Positions 10,702 to 25,642 of a stretch of 64,000 nt of DNA are shown here, in pieces. The stretch is from Clavaria fumosa (taxonomy: Eukaryota > Basidiomycota > Agaricomycetes > Agaricales > Clavariaceae). Where the stretch lies: the NCBI GenBank assembly GCA_951802425.1, contig OX637796.1, forward strand, positions 1,922,001-1,986,000, read 5' to 3'. The stretch's first letter is position 1, and every line of letters begins with the position of its first letter. The notes beneath the pieces are model-generated. The model was not told the origin of the DNA, ran no database searches, and saw only the letters and a list, made by a program, of their open reading frames with translations. Made by a program: the position numbers and the translations under genes.

Positions 10702-11282
10702 ATGTCGATGCCGATCCGCCGCGTTCTTCAACTTTGCCTGATGTTGCTCTTGGTCTTCCAGATCGTTGCTGCGAGGCCTGTAAGTCGTTGTGCTTTGGGG
10801 AGACGACTTTGCAAACCTGACCAAAACTCCTGAATCAGGGCTTCAGACAGCCTCCCAGCTGGGGCACCACCAGTGGTGCAGTTTCCTCGACCCCACCGGT
10901 CCCGTTGGAAACAACCACGTTGCCAGATCCCCCACCCGCATCCACGGCTACAACCACGACTGACCCCGCTCCCCCAACCACGACTGACCCCGCTCCCCCA
11001 ACCACGACTGACCCCGCGCCTCCCACAACCACTTCCGTCAAGCCAACCAAGCCCACACTCACACCCACAACCACAACCACGACTAACCCCGCACCCCCAA
11101 CCACGACTAACCCCGCACCCCCAACCACGACTAACCCCGCACCCCCAACCACGACCGACCCCGCACCCCCAACCACGACTGACCCCGCGCCACCCACCAC
11201 GGTTCCCACAACCACCTCCGTGAAGCCCACCAAGCCCACACTCACACCCACAACTACACCCACACCCACACCTACGCCGTGA
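10702..11282 (+). CDS. Small secreted Thr/Pro-rich repeat protein
   Basis: Two exons (10702-10779, 10839-11282) give 173 residues. The N-terminus MSMPIRRVLQLCLMLLLVFQIVAARP is a clear signal peptide with likely cleavage after VAA. Mature protein is almost entirely Thr, Pro, Asp/Asn and Ala, built from TTTDPAPP or TTTNPAPP units interrupted by two SVKPTKPTLTP blocks. There is no cysteine in the mature part. Such composition predicts heavy O-glycosylation and an extended mucin-like or wall-associated protein. No enzyme domain and no GPI signal is visible. A strong TATA box precedes it. I do not recognise a named family. Confidence 0.7.
10957..11196 (+). repeat. In-gene tandem repeat coding TTTDPAPP/TTTNPAPP
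   Basis: Near-identical 24-base units (core ACCACGACTGACCCCGC) repeat in two blocks, three before and five after a SVKPTKPTLTP spacer. Synonymous differences are few, so copy number is probably variable between strains. Confidence 0.8.
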
Positions 11283-12004
11283 AAATGAGGGCAACGCAGT
11301 CGGAGGAGCAGTTGCAAGTCTTCTCGGCTTGATTTTTTCTTCGTGCGCAGCCAGAGGCACACTTGTCCTCTGCATTCTTGTTACGGACCACCTTCCTTCG
11401 TTAGAGTCAGTCACGCTATGCGTGCTTACTTCATTCCTTTGATAACGCACTCGTTTTGTTCCTTTATTTATCCGTTATTTAAATGGGCTGCGATCCTATA
11501 CCCATGACTTTCGCTTGGTAGTAGTCGATAAATAGGACCACCGTTTTGAAGCCGCGGTTCGCGGCCACTGAATTTGTTGGTGACTAGAGCCTGAGACGAG
11601 CTTAAGAATTTCCAGAGAGCAACTCTGTCGGCACTGGGAGAGGCCAATAATGTGAGCGTTGAGCCGCGAGGTTCGGGTTTAATGGTAACGTTGCCGTCGT
11701 TGCGGTAACGGTGACCATTGGTGTAATTGGGGGAATCCAATCAAAAGAGGAAATTGCACTCACCACCGCAACGGCCCAGATATCACAACTTACTTACCAA
11801 ATTTTTTTACTGAAAACTCCTTGCCATCGCAACGAAACTTGTGCAACCGCGTCTCCGTTTTATACACCATGTTATTTATTGTATCACAGTAAAAGAGCGA
11901 GTGTAAGGGTCAAGATTGATGTGTTTAGGGCAGGTACTTTCGCGGTGATTGATTTCAGCGACGCGCGCGTCGACCAGCTCGTCGTTTCCTTCTTCACTGG
12001 GACG
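11283..12004. other. Intergenic region before MCM3
   Basis: It holds the 3' UTR of the secreted-protein gene and the MCM3 promoter. The frame of MCM3 stays open upstream to about 11711, but the protein family starts near the ATG at 12005, so I treat the upstream part as non-coding. No other gene is supported. Confidence 0.5.
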
Positions 12005-14764
<2,760 letters not shown>

Positions 14765-15494
14765 TGGCCTGCTTGGATCAACTGTTGTAATTTGTACTTT
14801 CATATGAGAACCCTTCACGCCTTCCACTTCGAGAGATGCATGAAGGTGGAGTAAACTCAAACCCAAGTCTGCTAAGTAACCAGTGACCCTCAGAGATTTC
14901 CTTCCTCAGTGCTAGATTAAACAAATTTCAAGGAAAGTCATCCGAATCTTACCTTCGCCATGGATCATCTGATCTGAGGTCTCCCCAGGAAAGAGAACAC
15001 CTTGATGATATCACGGTATCTACAAAAGTTCTGATACCACAGCCTGGAGGAACACGAATGCAGTCCTCACATAGCGACGTGACAGCCACGTGGTGATCGT
15101 CAACATTAGAATCGCAAAACTCAAGCCGAGAAAAAAAAACGAGACGGCCAGTCAATGGGCCCAGTGTCAAAGCGAATGATGGTTGGATGTCAGGAAGACT
15201 ATCCTGCCGCATGGAGGACACGAGTGAACGAACTACTAACCCTGTAACCATAGGACTTTGTCCCTAGCTCCGCATGATTAGTTTGAAAAGTCTGGCCATT
15301 GGTCATTGCATAGACCTGCGTTGACGTTCTCATGGAAGACATCTCTATGAGTTGCCAAGTGATCGCGAATTATATTAACAGATGCTTGGAGGGGCCTAGA
15401 CGAGGTGGGATGGCTGAGTGCTGCGTGCTGCACTCGGCGTGCTTGTTTGTCTTTGCGAAGTGCGTGTTCCGCAGAAGGAATCATTAGAGTAGGG
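14765..15494. other. Intergenic region between convergent MCM3 and TIP20
   Basis: Two gene ends face each other here. No open frame with a start, family match or splice pattern is seen. A CACGTG occurs near 15090 but no promoter context supports it. Confidence 0.5.
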
Positions 15495-18400
15495 TTATTT
15501 ACAATCCGCCCTGACCTTCAATACTTGTCGAACTTCCTCCCGCTCCAACTCACAGATGCCCACTACATCCAACACAACCTCCGCCCATATGTCATCACGG
15601 TCCGTACCCGAGGTCGATTTCACGACCTTGTCACACGCCTCGCCCTCCAAACTGACGAGCCTCGCTGCCTCCAATAATGCTAACCAAGGTGCTTCGACCC
15701 TGTCTGCGCTCAGCCCCACCGAGTCCACAGCCGAGACAAGCGCGGCATGGCACGTTTCGACCCAGAGCGCACATTCCTCGGTGACAGCCTGGCCGTCTAG
15801 GAACGTCATGGAGCCGCTCCCGCGATAGAGAATCTCGCGATGAAATAGGCATTTCGCGAGGTCGGACGCCACGCGTCGGTAGATTGCCGTGAGCGGCGTC
15901 AGCGGTAGCGTCGACCGCAGCGTCTTCAGTTCAGACGACAGGAGGGCGACGGGGCCGAGGAGAGTGTGTGGTAACGCGATTGCATCTGGTTGCTTCGAAC
16001 TTGGATCAGGCCTACGCAAGCAATGACGTCGACAGCCATGAGATGCGCTTACGCAGAAGGTGAGGAGAAAGCACGTACGAAACTAGCGAAGTGAAGTGAG
16101 CCCTTAGGCCACCAAGAATTTCAGCGCACATTTGCTGTACAATCATGTCTTCGGCGCGAGTGACTAGCCTGCGATACATGACAATCAGCTCTTCAAACAT
16201 AGTTCCTTCTGGGAGGTCCTCCGCAGCCCACTCCTTGGAAGTGGGCAGTGACGCGCAATTTTTCACTATGGCACGCAAAGAATGCCCTCGATTAATTTCG
16301 GTCCATAATTCGAGGAAGAACTTTTAGGCGTAAAAAGGAATAAATTGACAGCCAGAAAAACAAGCGAAATAACAGACCAGCTCCTCGCCCCAGCTTTCCA
16401 AGGCCTCTACCATGAACTTCGCACTTACGAGCGCCTTGCACAGCCGCTGGACACCGTCAGGTCCATTGGTGATTCGCCTGGCATCCACGTTGATGCCCCC
16501 TTCGGGCCCGCTGCCTCCGAGGCTGACACCGAGCGCCCCAGGAACGGCGCGCACCAGAGCTGAAGAAAACGTTTCAAATGCATCGAGTGATGCAGAAATC
16601 CTGGCATGGTACTGTTCCAAGACCGGGAGTTGGACTGCCAAGAAAAACCGTGTTCGTTGTGTAAACTGTGGAACGGGCGAGTAGCGATCTACGCCGTATA
16701 TCATCTTCCACTCCACAACCCCTAATGAAGAGAGAGAGCCTACCAGTCACCTGATCGACAAGCGCCCTCACTCTCCTCGCAGAATGGGTAGTCTTCGTTT
16801 CCCGATCAATAGGACCTTCGTTTTGCCCATCGTCTGTTTCGATCAGCCACGCGTCAGCCGCTTCAGTTATCTCGTGGTATTGGTCGTTGGCAACTAGAAT
16901 ATTTGAGCTTTGACAAGTGGGAGGCGGCTCGTTCACTCACACTTTCTCTCGCCCTCCATCCATGCTTCGAACCACTCCTTCTTACCAAGGACAGTTTCAC
17001 TAATCCCTTCCCACTTAATCTCGGCGCCGTTGACACCAGCCTCGGCTTTAGTGATCGCGCGACTCGCAGACGTTCCTGCTAGCCCAAAGCCTTGTTCAAC
17101 CAGTGCCGCGTCGAACGCCAACGATTGGTATATCGTGTGTGCAAGTAAGGAAGGATGGGATAGCAAAGACGGGACGATGCGTTTGAGTTTTCGAGCAACA
17201 GATGGTAGAAGAAGAAGCGTAAACTCGCGCTGGGTCGTGCGGTCAGGCAAGCAATACTCAGTACCCAGTGTAATTCATACCCAAGCACTCAATGCCTTAT
17301 ATTCTGTTGAGGAGAGAAGGTGTTGGATGTCGGTGTCCATGAAATTTCTGTGCTCATGCGCGACATTCAGAATACGCGTGAAAAACCATTCGGGCTAAGA
17401 GAGTCAAAACACTTCGTCTCATCAACTATATATGATGCCCACCTTGTCTAGCCTGTTGGTCTGTCTCGTAGATTCAAAATGATACCTAAAGCGCAGCGAT
17501 ACTGGTTGTACAAGAGCCTGCATGGGATACAAGCCATCCTTCTCGGAGCGTTCGTGACTAGGCTGCAGGTCTTCACCTCTGGAGAATGGTGACATAAGCG
17601 ACGCAGATATCTATTGACATAAAAAGCCCACAGTTTTTGGAGCTTGAGCAGCTCTTTGAAAGCTGTTTCAAATGTTTGTCGATCTTGTTGGGCCACATTC
17701 GCATAGTCGACGGGCATAGGCCAATTCAGCCTCTCTGCTGCATCGAGGAGAGAACTACGCGATAGCAGGTGAGCTGTCACTCTCGTTGCAAGGAAGAAAC
17801 GATGTCGCATACGAAGTCAAGACAGTTTTTATGTTAGCCCATGTTCTATCTCGAATTTGGTGTAGGAAATTGTGGAGATGAAGAGGCTCTCGGTCTTGTG
17901 TACCTTCGACTTGAGAACAGGAGTCGGTTACACGCAGCAAGAAGTCTTGAAGCCGGCAATACTCTGCTATAGAGGGATGGGATAACGAGATGGCCGACAC
18001 GGAAACATTCATGTGCTGAATTGCTGTTTCACTTCGTTGTTTTGTAATTGAGCTTATCAGTAAACCAACGCAGCATCTTGCACCAACCTTGACGCGAGAG
18101 CATGCTCGATGATTTGCACGTAGCCCTTCAAACTTTCGAGCTCCCTGAGATTAGCGTGCAGAGCTTCAATGTCTTCAAGCATCGTTGCACTTGTTTCTCC
18201 GCCAGAGAGTGATGATGATGAAACTAACTCTCGTGACAGACGAGACAAATCTTGGGACAGCATATCACGGAGAGAGGATAACTCATGCGCTGAATAGAGG
18301 TCATCCTCAACTGAAGTACGCGTTCGTGAGATGAGGGTGTCGATCTTAGACTGAGACTGAGAGAGCTGAGCTATGACATTGTTTGTGAACCTTTTTTTCA

Positions 18401-18597
18401 TCGGCGGGCAAACAGTTTTGAGGACGCACCTGGTCTTTGAGTTTGTCGCGCACGGCTAGCGTTTGTTCCACTGCTGAGTCGAGGCTATCCAGTTCATCTG
18501 TAGAAGGGAACTGAGAATCGAGCAGATGGAGTGCCTTTGCTCGAGAAACCTCAGCGACCGGAGGCTGTAAAAGCGCCTGGATTTCGCGCGAGGACAT
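15495..18597 (-). CDS. TIP20: RINT1/TIP20 family vesicle-tethering protein (Dsl1 complex)
   Basis: Eleven exons (18597-18430, 18365-18084, 18015-17813, 17754-17632, 17578-17443, 17394-17281, 17229-16941, 16893-16751, 16710-16378, 16320-16079, 16011-15495) give about 849 residues. The N-terminus is a coiled coil (QLSQSQSKIDTLI, ELESLKGYVQIIEHALASR). The middle has the family hallmarks RLNWPMPVD and LRFRYHFESTRQTNRLDKPEWFF. The C-terminal TIP20 domain follows. The protein tethers Golgi-derived COPI vesicles to the ER with Dsl1 and Sec39, and may join cell-cycle control as RINT1 does in animals (family knowledge). The exon 8/9 border is the least certain, because the intron would be only 40 bases; an alternative donor 21 bases upstream gives 61. 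Confidence 0.85.
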
Positions 18598-19023
18598 GGT
18601 CGCTGTGCGGCGGAGTTGGTTGTCCTGATTTGGTACTGTAGCTGACACGCACACTTCATTGACCGACACCTTATCACTCCTCGCCAGGAAATACTGACTG
18701 GAGAGGAGACATTGCATCGTCGGCCGATACAGATTGCCAGGCTACACTTTCGCTAGCGACTCTATGCTACACAAGCTATGATGGCTCTCTAGATAGTGGT
18801 GATAGCTACACTCGCCTCATACCGTGATACACCATTCAGTCCTGCATTGCAACATCTCAGCTACCAATTTGAGGGCAATCTTTTCCACGTCAAAGCTCCA
18901 AGAATTGTGCCTTGTCGGACGCTTAATAGCTTCCGATATTGCATATGAATAGTTCTCCCAATGCACAGGTTGCAGTGAAACTGAAACTGAAACTGATTAT
19001 CTGCCTAAGCTCAGACCAGCATC
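18598..19023. other. Intergenic region between divergent TIP20 and the HAD gene
   Basis: This 426-base stretch must hold both promoters. It contains a direct run GAAACTGAAACTGAAACTGA just before the HAD gene. An upstream ATG in frame with TIP20 exists at about 18717 but is less likely as the start. Confidence 0.45.
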
Positions 19024-20228
19024 ATGTCTGGATCGCCCAAGGACGCCAGAGCGTCGACCAGCCCTACTGATCCCGCGAAACAAACAGAAGGCGACGGAAC
19101 AGGAGAACATCGAGACACATTGCCGACGACGAGGAGTAAACTTGAATCACTTGTTGACCTCATTTATAGATTGCCATCCCAACAAGAACGAGGACTCAGT
19201 GTCTCCGGAGGACCAATCATCGCCGTGGACCTGGACGATGTCCTCTGTGATACGAGTACCGCCGTATTGGAATGTATGCCTTTCTCCTGGCCGCTTCAAG
19301 AATACTCTCATCTGGTTCAGGGCATAACAAGGTGTATGGAACAAATTTAGAGATGTCCACTTGGTACTGTAAGTCGACCGAATGACAACTGCTGCGGCCC
19401 AAATGACAATACCCTGATGGATGTCCGTTGGAGATTATTACGTTTGGATGGTTAGTGTATCATTGACTCATCGTCACGCATTCCTCTCGTTGTGCTCACC
19501 TCTCAACGCGGAGAACCCTGGCTGGGGCCCTCCGGCGGTCGTCACCCAAAAGTTTGAAGAGTTCGATCGGACCAATACTTCAATGACTGCTGTGCCTGTA
19601 CCAGGCGCGCGCGAAGGCGTTCGTGCGTTGCAAGAGATGGGTTATCGTCTGGTGGTCGTCACCGCCAGAGAGCCGGAATGCCAAAAAGCCACTCAGGAAT
19701 GGCTGGATCATCACTTTCCAAGTGAATTATACGAGAACGGGCCGCTGATTCAGATGTCTGCTGACATTATTATTTTTCCACAGATGTCTTCGAGAAATCC
19801 ATTTCCACGGGGTTTTTGAAGCGTCACAAAAATGGAGAACTGATGTCCCACACGCTCCTTAAAGCCGAGGTGAGCAGTGCGCGGATATAGTCCTATTTAC
19901 GGGCTGATCTACTTTACCATAGGTTTGCCAAGCCCTCGGAGCCCAGCTGTTGATTGACGACTCGGCGGAGAACGCCTTCTCTTGCGTCAAATCTGAGATG
20001 AAGGTTCTACTGTTTGGGGACTATCCATGGAACAAGAGGCTCTGTACGCACCATAACTTTTCGGACGACTCGACATTCGATGTGCGCTTTGAGAAGGAAG
20101 GTGGCAGAGAATTTTGGATTGACGATGAATTCCGTTTCCCAGAAGATGCACTTGTGTGGCGGGTCAATCATTGGGTCGAGGCTGTGAGTTGGATTACAGC
20201 CGCGAGGAAAGAAGGTAGAATATTGTGA
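19024..20228 (+). CDS. HAD-superfamily 5'(3')-deoxyribonucleotidase-like protein
   Basis: Six exons (19024-19273, 19321-19368, 19434-19450, 19514-19721, 19784-19869, 19923-20228) give 304 residues. Motif I is VDLDDVLCD with the nucleophile and acid aspartates. A small capping region follows. Motif II is VVVTAR, and motif IV is LLIDDSAEN with the two acidic metal ligands. This order and spacing match the NT5C-type (deoxy)nucleotidase branch of HAD phosphatases. The first 60 residues are polar and unlike the family. Exon 3 is only 17 bases and encodes part of WYYYYVWM. Cellular substrate is not known; dephosphorylation of a small phosphate ester is the likely role. Confidence 0.8.
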
Positions 20229-20429
20229 GGTAGATGAGATACACGCACAGTACCCATACTTAGAAGCAACGCTGTACCGATATTCAGGCGCGCGCGCTTG
20301 TCGCGCCGGGATTGTGAATCACATGTCCTTCGTAGCCCAAGTGCGGGGTCGTCGCGCGGCGCGAGCGTTTCCTTGCTCGGACCAATTCCCTCCTTGGACT
20401 TTGCTCAGATTGTCCCATTCACCCCCTCG

Positions 20430-23400
20430 ATGGCTATCCAGTCTACCTTGAGCCACGCAGCGCTTGCGGGAAAGATGGCTAGTTTCGGCAAATTCTATTC
20501 CACAAACCGCCCTCTCCTCCGACGCCTCATTATGATTGGCTCAGTGGTCTATACTCTGAGCAGTGCATACAACGGTATGACTGGGAAGTCGCATGTCGGA
20601 TCTAAGAAAGGGAGTAGCAAACCGAAGGGCGATGGCAAGGCTCCTCGAGTCGCGGTCAGGATCACCGCCTCTAGCCGCTCGTCGACTTCACTGCTGACTT
20701 GCTATCTCTGCGGTCGTGTGAATGGCTAGGTAGACTCGTTGTTCTATCAGCGTCTCTCACACATTCTACGTATCGTGATACCTGGCATTCGATCGAAGGA
20801 GGCACTACTTATCTTAATGCATTCAAGCCTTCTCGTCTTCCGCACTGCTATATCATTGTATGTAGCGACTTTAGATGGAAAGTGAGTTCGCCTGTGAAGC
20901 CTCATAACGTATTCAATGGCAATGGCCTCCCTGGAACTCAACTGGCATGCATTACTTATGCGGTTTTCTCTTCAGGATCGTCTCTAGTCTTGTTCGTGCG
21001 CAACCGCTCGAGTTTTTCTTGAACATATTGCGCTGGCTACTCGTTGCCATACCAGCCACTTGGACCAACAGTTGGTTAAGTTACATTCAAAACAAATTGG
21101 CAATTGCGTACAGGACAAGGTTGACAAGAGAGGTTCTCGAGGGATATCTCGGAGATGAGGAAGAGGGCGGAAAGGTGTATTATAAATTGTGTGAGTCGTG
21201 GAGTCGGTTTTGCGTCTGTCTTTACACTTACATCGCGCCGTAGCAAATCTGGACGATAGAATCAAGAACCCAGACCAGTGAGTATGTTCGGGCTTTCTGC
21301 TGCTCGGTTTTCCTCATAAATCCATTAACGACCAGGATGATCACTGTTGATATCCAACGGTTTTCTACTAATCTTGCCGCAATCTACTCTAATCTTGCAA
21401 AACCAATCTTGGACGTAATTTTGTACAATTATCAGCTTTCTCAGAATGTCGGGGAGGAAGGTATCCTTCTCTTGACGGTGCTTGTGCAATCTTCAGCGGG
21501 GCTGCGTGAGTTGATTTCACGTTAAAAAATATGTGAATCTCATGAAACCCGAAGTGCGATACCTAACCCCTCCTTTTGGAGCTTACGCGGCACATTCTGC
21601 CTCGTTGTCTGGTTCCCTGCGACATGGACACTCACGCCTTGTTGAGTTTGCGGAGGAGGTTGCTTTCATGGGAGGAGAGCACACCGAAAAGATGCTGCTT
21701 GAAAGAGAGTATGCAACTCTAATGCAGCATGAGTCTAGGGTACTACGCGAGCGGTGGTGGTTTGGCTGCATAGAGGAAGGAATTATCAAGTGGATGTGGG
21801 GAAGCTTTGGCGTACGTGAGACCCTGTAATCCTTTGGAGTCTGTTGCTCATCAGCGCTATTTCGATCTCTTCCAGCTTCTTATTTGTGCCATTCCTGTAT
21901 TCATCAAACTGCCAGGAGCCATAAAATTTGACCTTGGATCTCGTACGGAAGGTTTGTGCCGTAATCTGGGCCTCACGTCACCCCTCTCACGTATCTTAGG
22001 TTTCATAACGAACAGACGATTGCTCCTCTCGTCATCCGGTCCGGAATTGCTTCGTTCTCGTCTCGCGAGTCTGACTCAAGTTGACCAGATGCCTTTGGCC
22101 GTGTCATGTATTCTTACAAGGACCTTTCTGAGCTTGCCGGTTACACGGCCCGTGTCTCTATGCTTCTTGACACGATGAAAGACGTCCGCCGCGGGAACTT
22201 TGAGAAGGCGCTGGTGAGCAGTGCGGATACTGCAGAACATGCGAAGAGTTCGTGGAGTTCTGTTGAAATGACAGCGCCCTGCTTTTGACGTTATTCTGAA
22301 ATAGTACTTCGTGGCCGCGGAAAGGTCTTTGAAAGCGATGAAATTCGCTTTGAAAATGTGCCCATTGTGACGCCGAATGGTGATGTGCTGCTTAAGCGTT
22401 TAAGTTTCCACGTTGAGCCTGGGGTACGTATGTGCTATTGCATTGCTCCCGGTTTCAACGAAATTCTTTGCCGCAGAAACACCTTTTGATCGTTGGTCCA
22501 AATGGTGAGTTTCAGAAACACGCATCATTCTTACCACCCATCAACGAGAGATTTCAGGTTGCGGGAAGTCTTCTTTATTCCGTATACTAGGGGGTCTGTG
22601 GCCAGTCTACGGTGTGGCCCATCTTGCCCGCTCCATCGTCCTCCACTCAATCTTTCGCTTTCAGGTGGCGTTGTTCACAAACCGCCAGCTTCACAATTCA
22701 TTCTCATACCGCAACGACCTTACTTGTCACTCGGCACACTTCGCGACCAGGTCATATATCCACACTCAAAAGCTGACATGGAAGCTCGTACGTTGTCTTC
22801 TATTTGATTCTATTTTATTATTTTATTGTATCCTATACTGCTTCAAGGTGGCATTACGGATGATGACCTGCTGCATATTCTGTCGGTTGTGCAAATGGAC
22901 AACGTCGTTGAGAGGGAAGGGGGTTGGGATGCCGCTCGAGAGTGGAGAGATGCGCTGAGTGGCGGAGATAAGCAGAAGATAGCATGGGCGAGGTTGTTCT
23001 ATCATCGACCCAAGGTTAGCGTTATTGTTTCGACACGATTTATGACATGCTCAAACGATTCCTCCCTCCCTGCGAAATAGTATGCAATTCTCGATGAGGC
23101 GACGTCTCTGGTGCCAATTGAGATTGAAGGACTTATGATGGAACACGCCACGTCGTTTGGGATCACGCTGTTGACTGTGTCGCACCGGCCGTCGCTTTGG
23201 AAGTATCACGCGACCATCTTGCACTATGACGGACACGGGGGATATGTTTTGTGAGAGCATGCTTCCATGGATATGAGGCCAACATCTCAACCTCTTTGTT
23301 CTCTCCAGCACGAAACTGGATGCAGAGAAACGGTTAGCATTGCAAGAAGAGAAGCAATCATTGGAAGCAAAGCTCCTGGATGTGTGCGTCTATCATTCCC

Positions 23401-23505
23401 TTTTCGACCTTGCCGACGAAATTATTGAGGCACGTATTCTATAGACCCAAGATGAAAGCTAGATTGGAGGAACTCAGAGGCCTTGCTCGCGAGCGGGATG
23501 CGTAA
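20430..23505 (+). CDS. Peroxisomal ALD-type ABC half-transporter (ABCD/Pxa family)
   Basis: Seventeen exons sum to 2124 bases in frame, or 707 residues, a typical ALD half-transporter. The N-terminal half is the membrane domain and includes the EAA-like loop [13 protein letters not shown]. The C-terminal half is the ATPase: Walker A GPNGCGKSS, Q-loop ILIPQRPYL, signature LSGGDKQK, Walker B AILDEATS, and the switch His in TVSHRPS. Such proteins dimerise in the peroxisomal membrane and import long-chain acyl-CoA for beta-oxidation (family knowledge). The signature and Walker B are slightly off the usual LSGGEKQR and DECTS. The start ATG at 20430 leads directly into [12 protein letters not shown], the normal N-terminus. 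Whether it is the Pxa1 or Pxa2 type is not settled. Confidence 0.9.
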
Positions 23506-23861
23506 CGAGTCTGCAAGTGTGTCGTACAGTAGCAGATTGTTTTTTAGTAGCTCGCCTGTAACTTTGGAGGAAGTCGCCAACAGTCACGCTGCCGACCCTT
23601 CCGTTCCTGTCCCTTTGCATCGACTCCAAGTTCCCAAGCGTCGGGCATGGAAGGGCCGCACACGGATGAACTTGAAGCGAGCAACGCCATTTGCAGACAC
23701 ATGGCAGTTATCAAGACAAGCCGGAAGGAGGCAAAGTGACAGGCAAACAAATCACAACGCTCGAAGCCATCCAATCGACGCGACCCCTCGGTCGAGTTAT
23801 TGTCAAGAAGCTATCATGCAAGTGCGGTCCGTACCTCTCTCTCTTGATCTCTCCCTTTCCC
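23506..23861. other. Intergenic region between the ABC gene and the MFS gene
   Basis: This 356-base stretch holds the 3' UTR of the ABC transporter and the MFS promoter. An open frame crosses it but has no family support and no good start. Confidence 0.45.
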
Positions 23862-25642
23862 ATGGCGAGCAACGACCTCGAGGCCCATGACGGTCAAGTA
23901 AGCTGCAGCAGCGAAGTTGGCGCTCACGGACCTGCTACTCCATTGCCCAAGGCACAGATCGCCATTTTATTTTGTGCGAAATTAGTCGAACCTATTGCGG
24001 CCACCGTCATCTATCCATTCCTCAACCAAGTATGTGCCCCGCGTAGTAGCTGGCTGTCTCGTTCTGTGGACTCATTCCTGGGAAGCTGGTCCTTGACTTG
24101 AAGATCACCGACGACCAGCGAGCTGTTGGCTATTACTGCGGTGTCGTGGTCTGTTTCTGCGTTATTCGAATGCTAGGTAGCTTCTCCCACTCACGCAGTA
24201 CTGGGGCAGGAATCGGTATTTTTCCTCACGGAGGCAGCGGTGGTCGCGCAATGGGGCCATCTCAGCGATCGCGTGGGCCGCAAACCAGTCATCATGCTGG
24301 GTCTCTTCGGCGTCGGGCTTTCGATCACGTCTTTTGGCTTGTCGTCAGCCGCGCCCTGTCTGGCGTCCTCAACGGAAACGTCGGCGTCCTGAAGTGCGTC
24401 ATCGCGGAGCTCGCGGACGAAACGAACATTGCACGCGTTTTCTCCTTTCTACCCATAGTACGCATGTCCATAGCAGGCTTTCTATGTCTCTAACCTCGAA
24501 CTAACCAGGTATGGTCGGCCGGTTCCACAATTGGGTGAGAACGCTTTTCAGGATTCAATTATGCGCAGTTCTGACCTGCTTGCCTCCTTAGCCCTTTGCT
24601 CGGCGGCTCGTTATCTCGCCCCGCCGATCATTTCCCAACCATTTTCGTCGCTCCTTTTTGGCGTGAAAATCCGTACTTCCTTCCTTGTGCTGTCGCCGCT
24701 GCTTTTGCTCTTCTTAGCTTCATCCTGGTTTTACTGAAATTCGAAGAGGTTGGCTTCATATACGTTTCCACAATGCTCCGTTCCCTGATTGGAAACAGAC
24801 TCTTCAGAAAAATAAACTTCTCAAGGCCCCATCAGATCTGATAGACCCTCTTGCTTCCTTTACCTCTGAAATTCCTACACTGTCTATCGCCCCGCCCTGG
24901 AGATCATTCCTCACCAAACCTGTCTTGGGAGCAATCATAAATTACTGCGTCCTTTCGTTTCTGGACATCTCATACTTCGTACTTCTCCCATTATTCTTGT
25001 CGACGCCAATACAGTTTGGGGGCCTAGGTCTCTTACCACATCAAATTGGTATGATCCTCGGATTCCAAGGTTTGGCGAATGGTTTTTTCCAAGTAGTCTT
25101 CTTTGCACGCCTGTACGACCGATGGGGCCCAAAATCCCTGTTTTTGTACGGGATCAGCACCTTCAGCCTGATGTTCAGCTCTTTCCCAATCATGAATGCC
25201 CTGGCGCGCGCTCATAACCAGGTGTCCTGGGCGGTGTGGATGATGCTAGTATCGCAAATGTGTTTTACTTTCCTTAGTAGCGCAAGTTCTGGTAATTGTT
25301 CTCGCATGCCTTTGTTTGCCGATTTTGATTTGCTCATTCGAAGTTTCTTGACTTTTACCAGGATGTGTGTCGATCTTCGTTGCCGCATCTGCTCCGAATC
25401 GCCAGGCCTTGGGCTCCATCAATGGGCTCTCGCAGACAGCGGTGTCGATTACACGGGCCGTGGGCCCCGCAAGTGTCACGTCGCTCTTTGCGCTGTCGAT
25501 GAGAAGCGGTTGGCCAGTGGGGCATCTGCTGGTGTATGCGATATTGGTTGGGGCGGCGTTGATAGGGACAGCGATCGGGCGGTTGTTGCCGGACAGGATC
25601 AGACTCGCTGGCCCAGTTTCGCTGGATTTGGATGAATCGTAA
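23862..25642 (+). pseudogene. MFS transporter gene with a frameshift in exon 3
   Basis: The product is a major facilitator (DHA1-like, about 12 helices). Exon 1 (23862-24029) gives MASNDLEAHDG... and helix 1; exon 2 (24086-24148) and exon 3 (24210-24457) carry the MFS signature GHLSDRVGRKPV. Exon 3 is 248 bases although both flanks demand a multiple of three. Its first part reads MLGLFGVGLSITSFGLS in one frame, and the later part FWLVVSRALSGVLNGNVG in another. The change falls near 24330-24345. Downstream exons to TAA at 25642 are intact and helical. No GT-AG intron repairs the frame. So it is either a recent pseudogene, a strain-specific allele or a sequence error. Substrate is unknown. Confidence 0.75.

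Noticed and set aside
10728..11450. Antisense frame of 240 codons across the Thr/Pro-repeat gene
   Set aside because: It is Gly/Val/Cys low-complexity sequence produced by the repeat on the opposite strand. The sense strand has a TATA box, a signal peptide and a proper intron.
11711..12004. N-terminal extension of MCM3
   Set aside because: The frame is open, but the MCM family begins close to ATG 12005 and the upstream peptide has no resemblance to it.
24288..24348. An intron removing the MFS frameshift
   Set aside because: All GT sites in the first frame are in phase 0 while the acceptor before CCGCGCC needs phase 2, and removal would delete a membrane helix.
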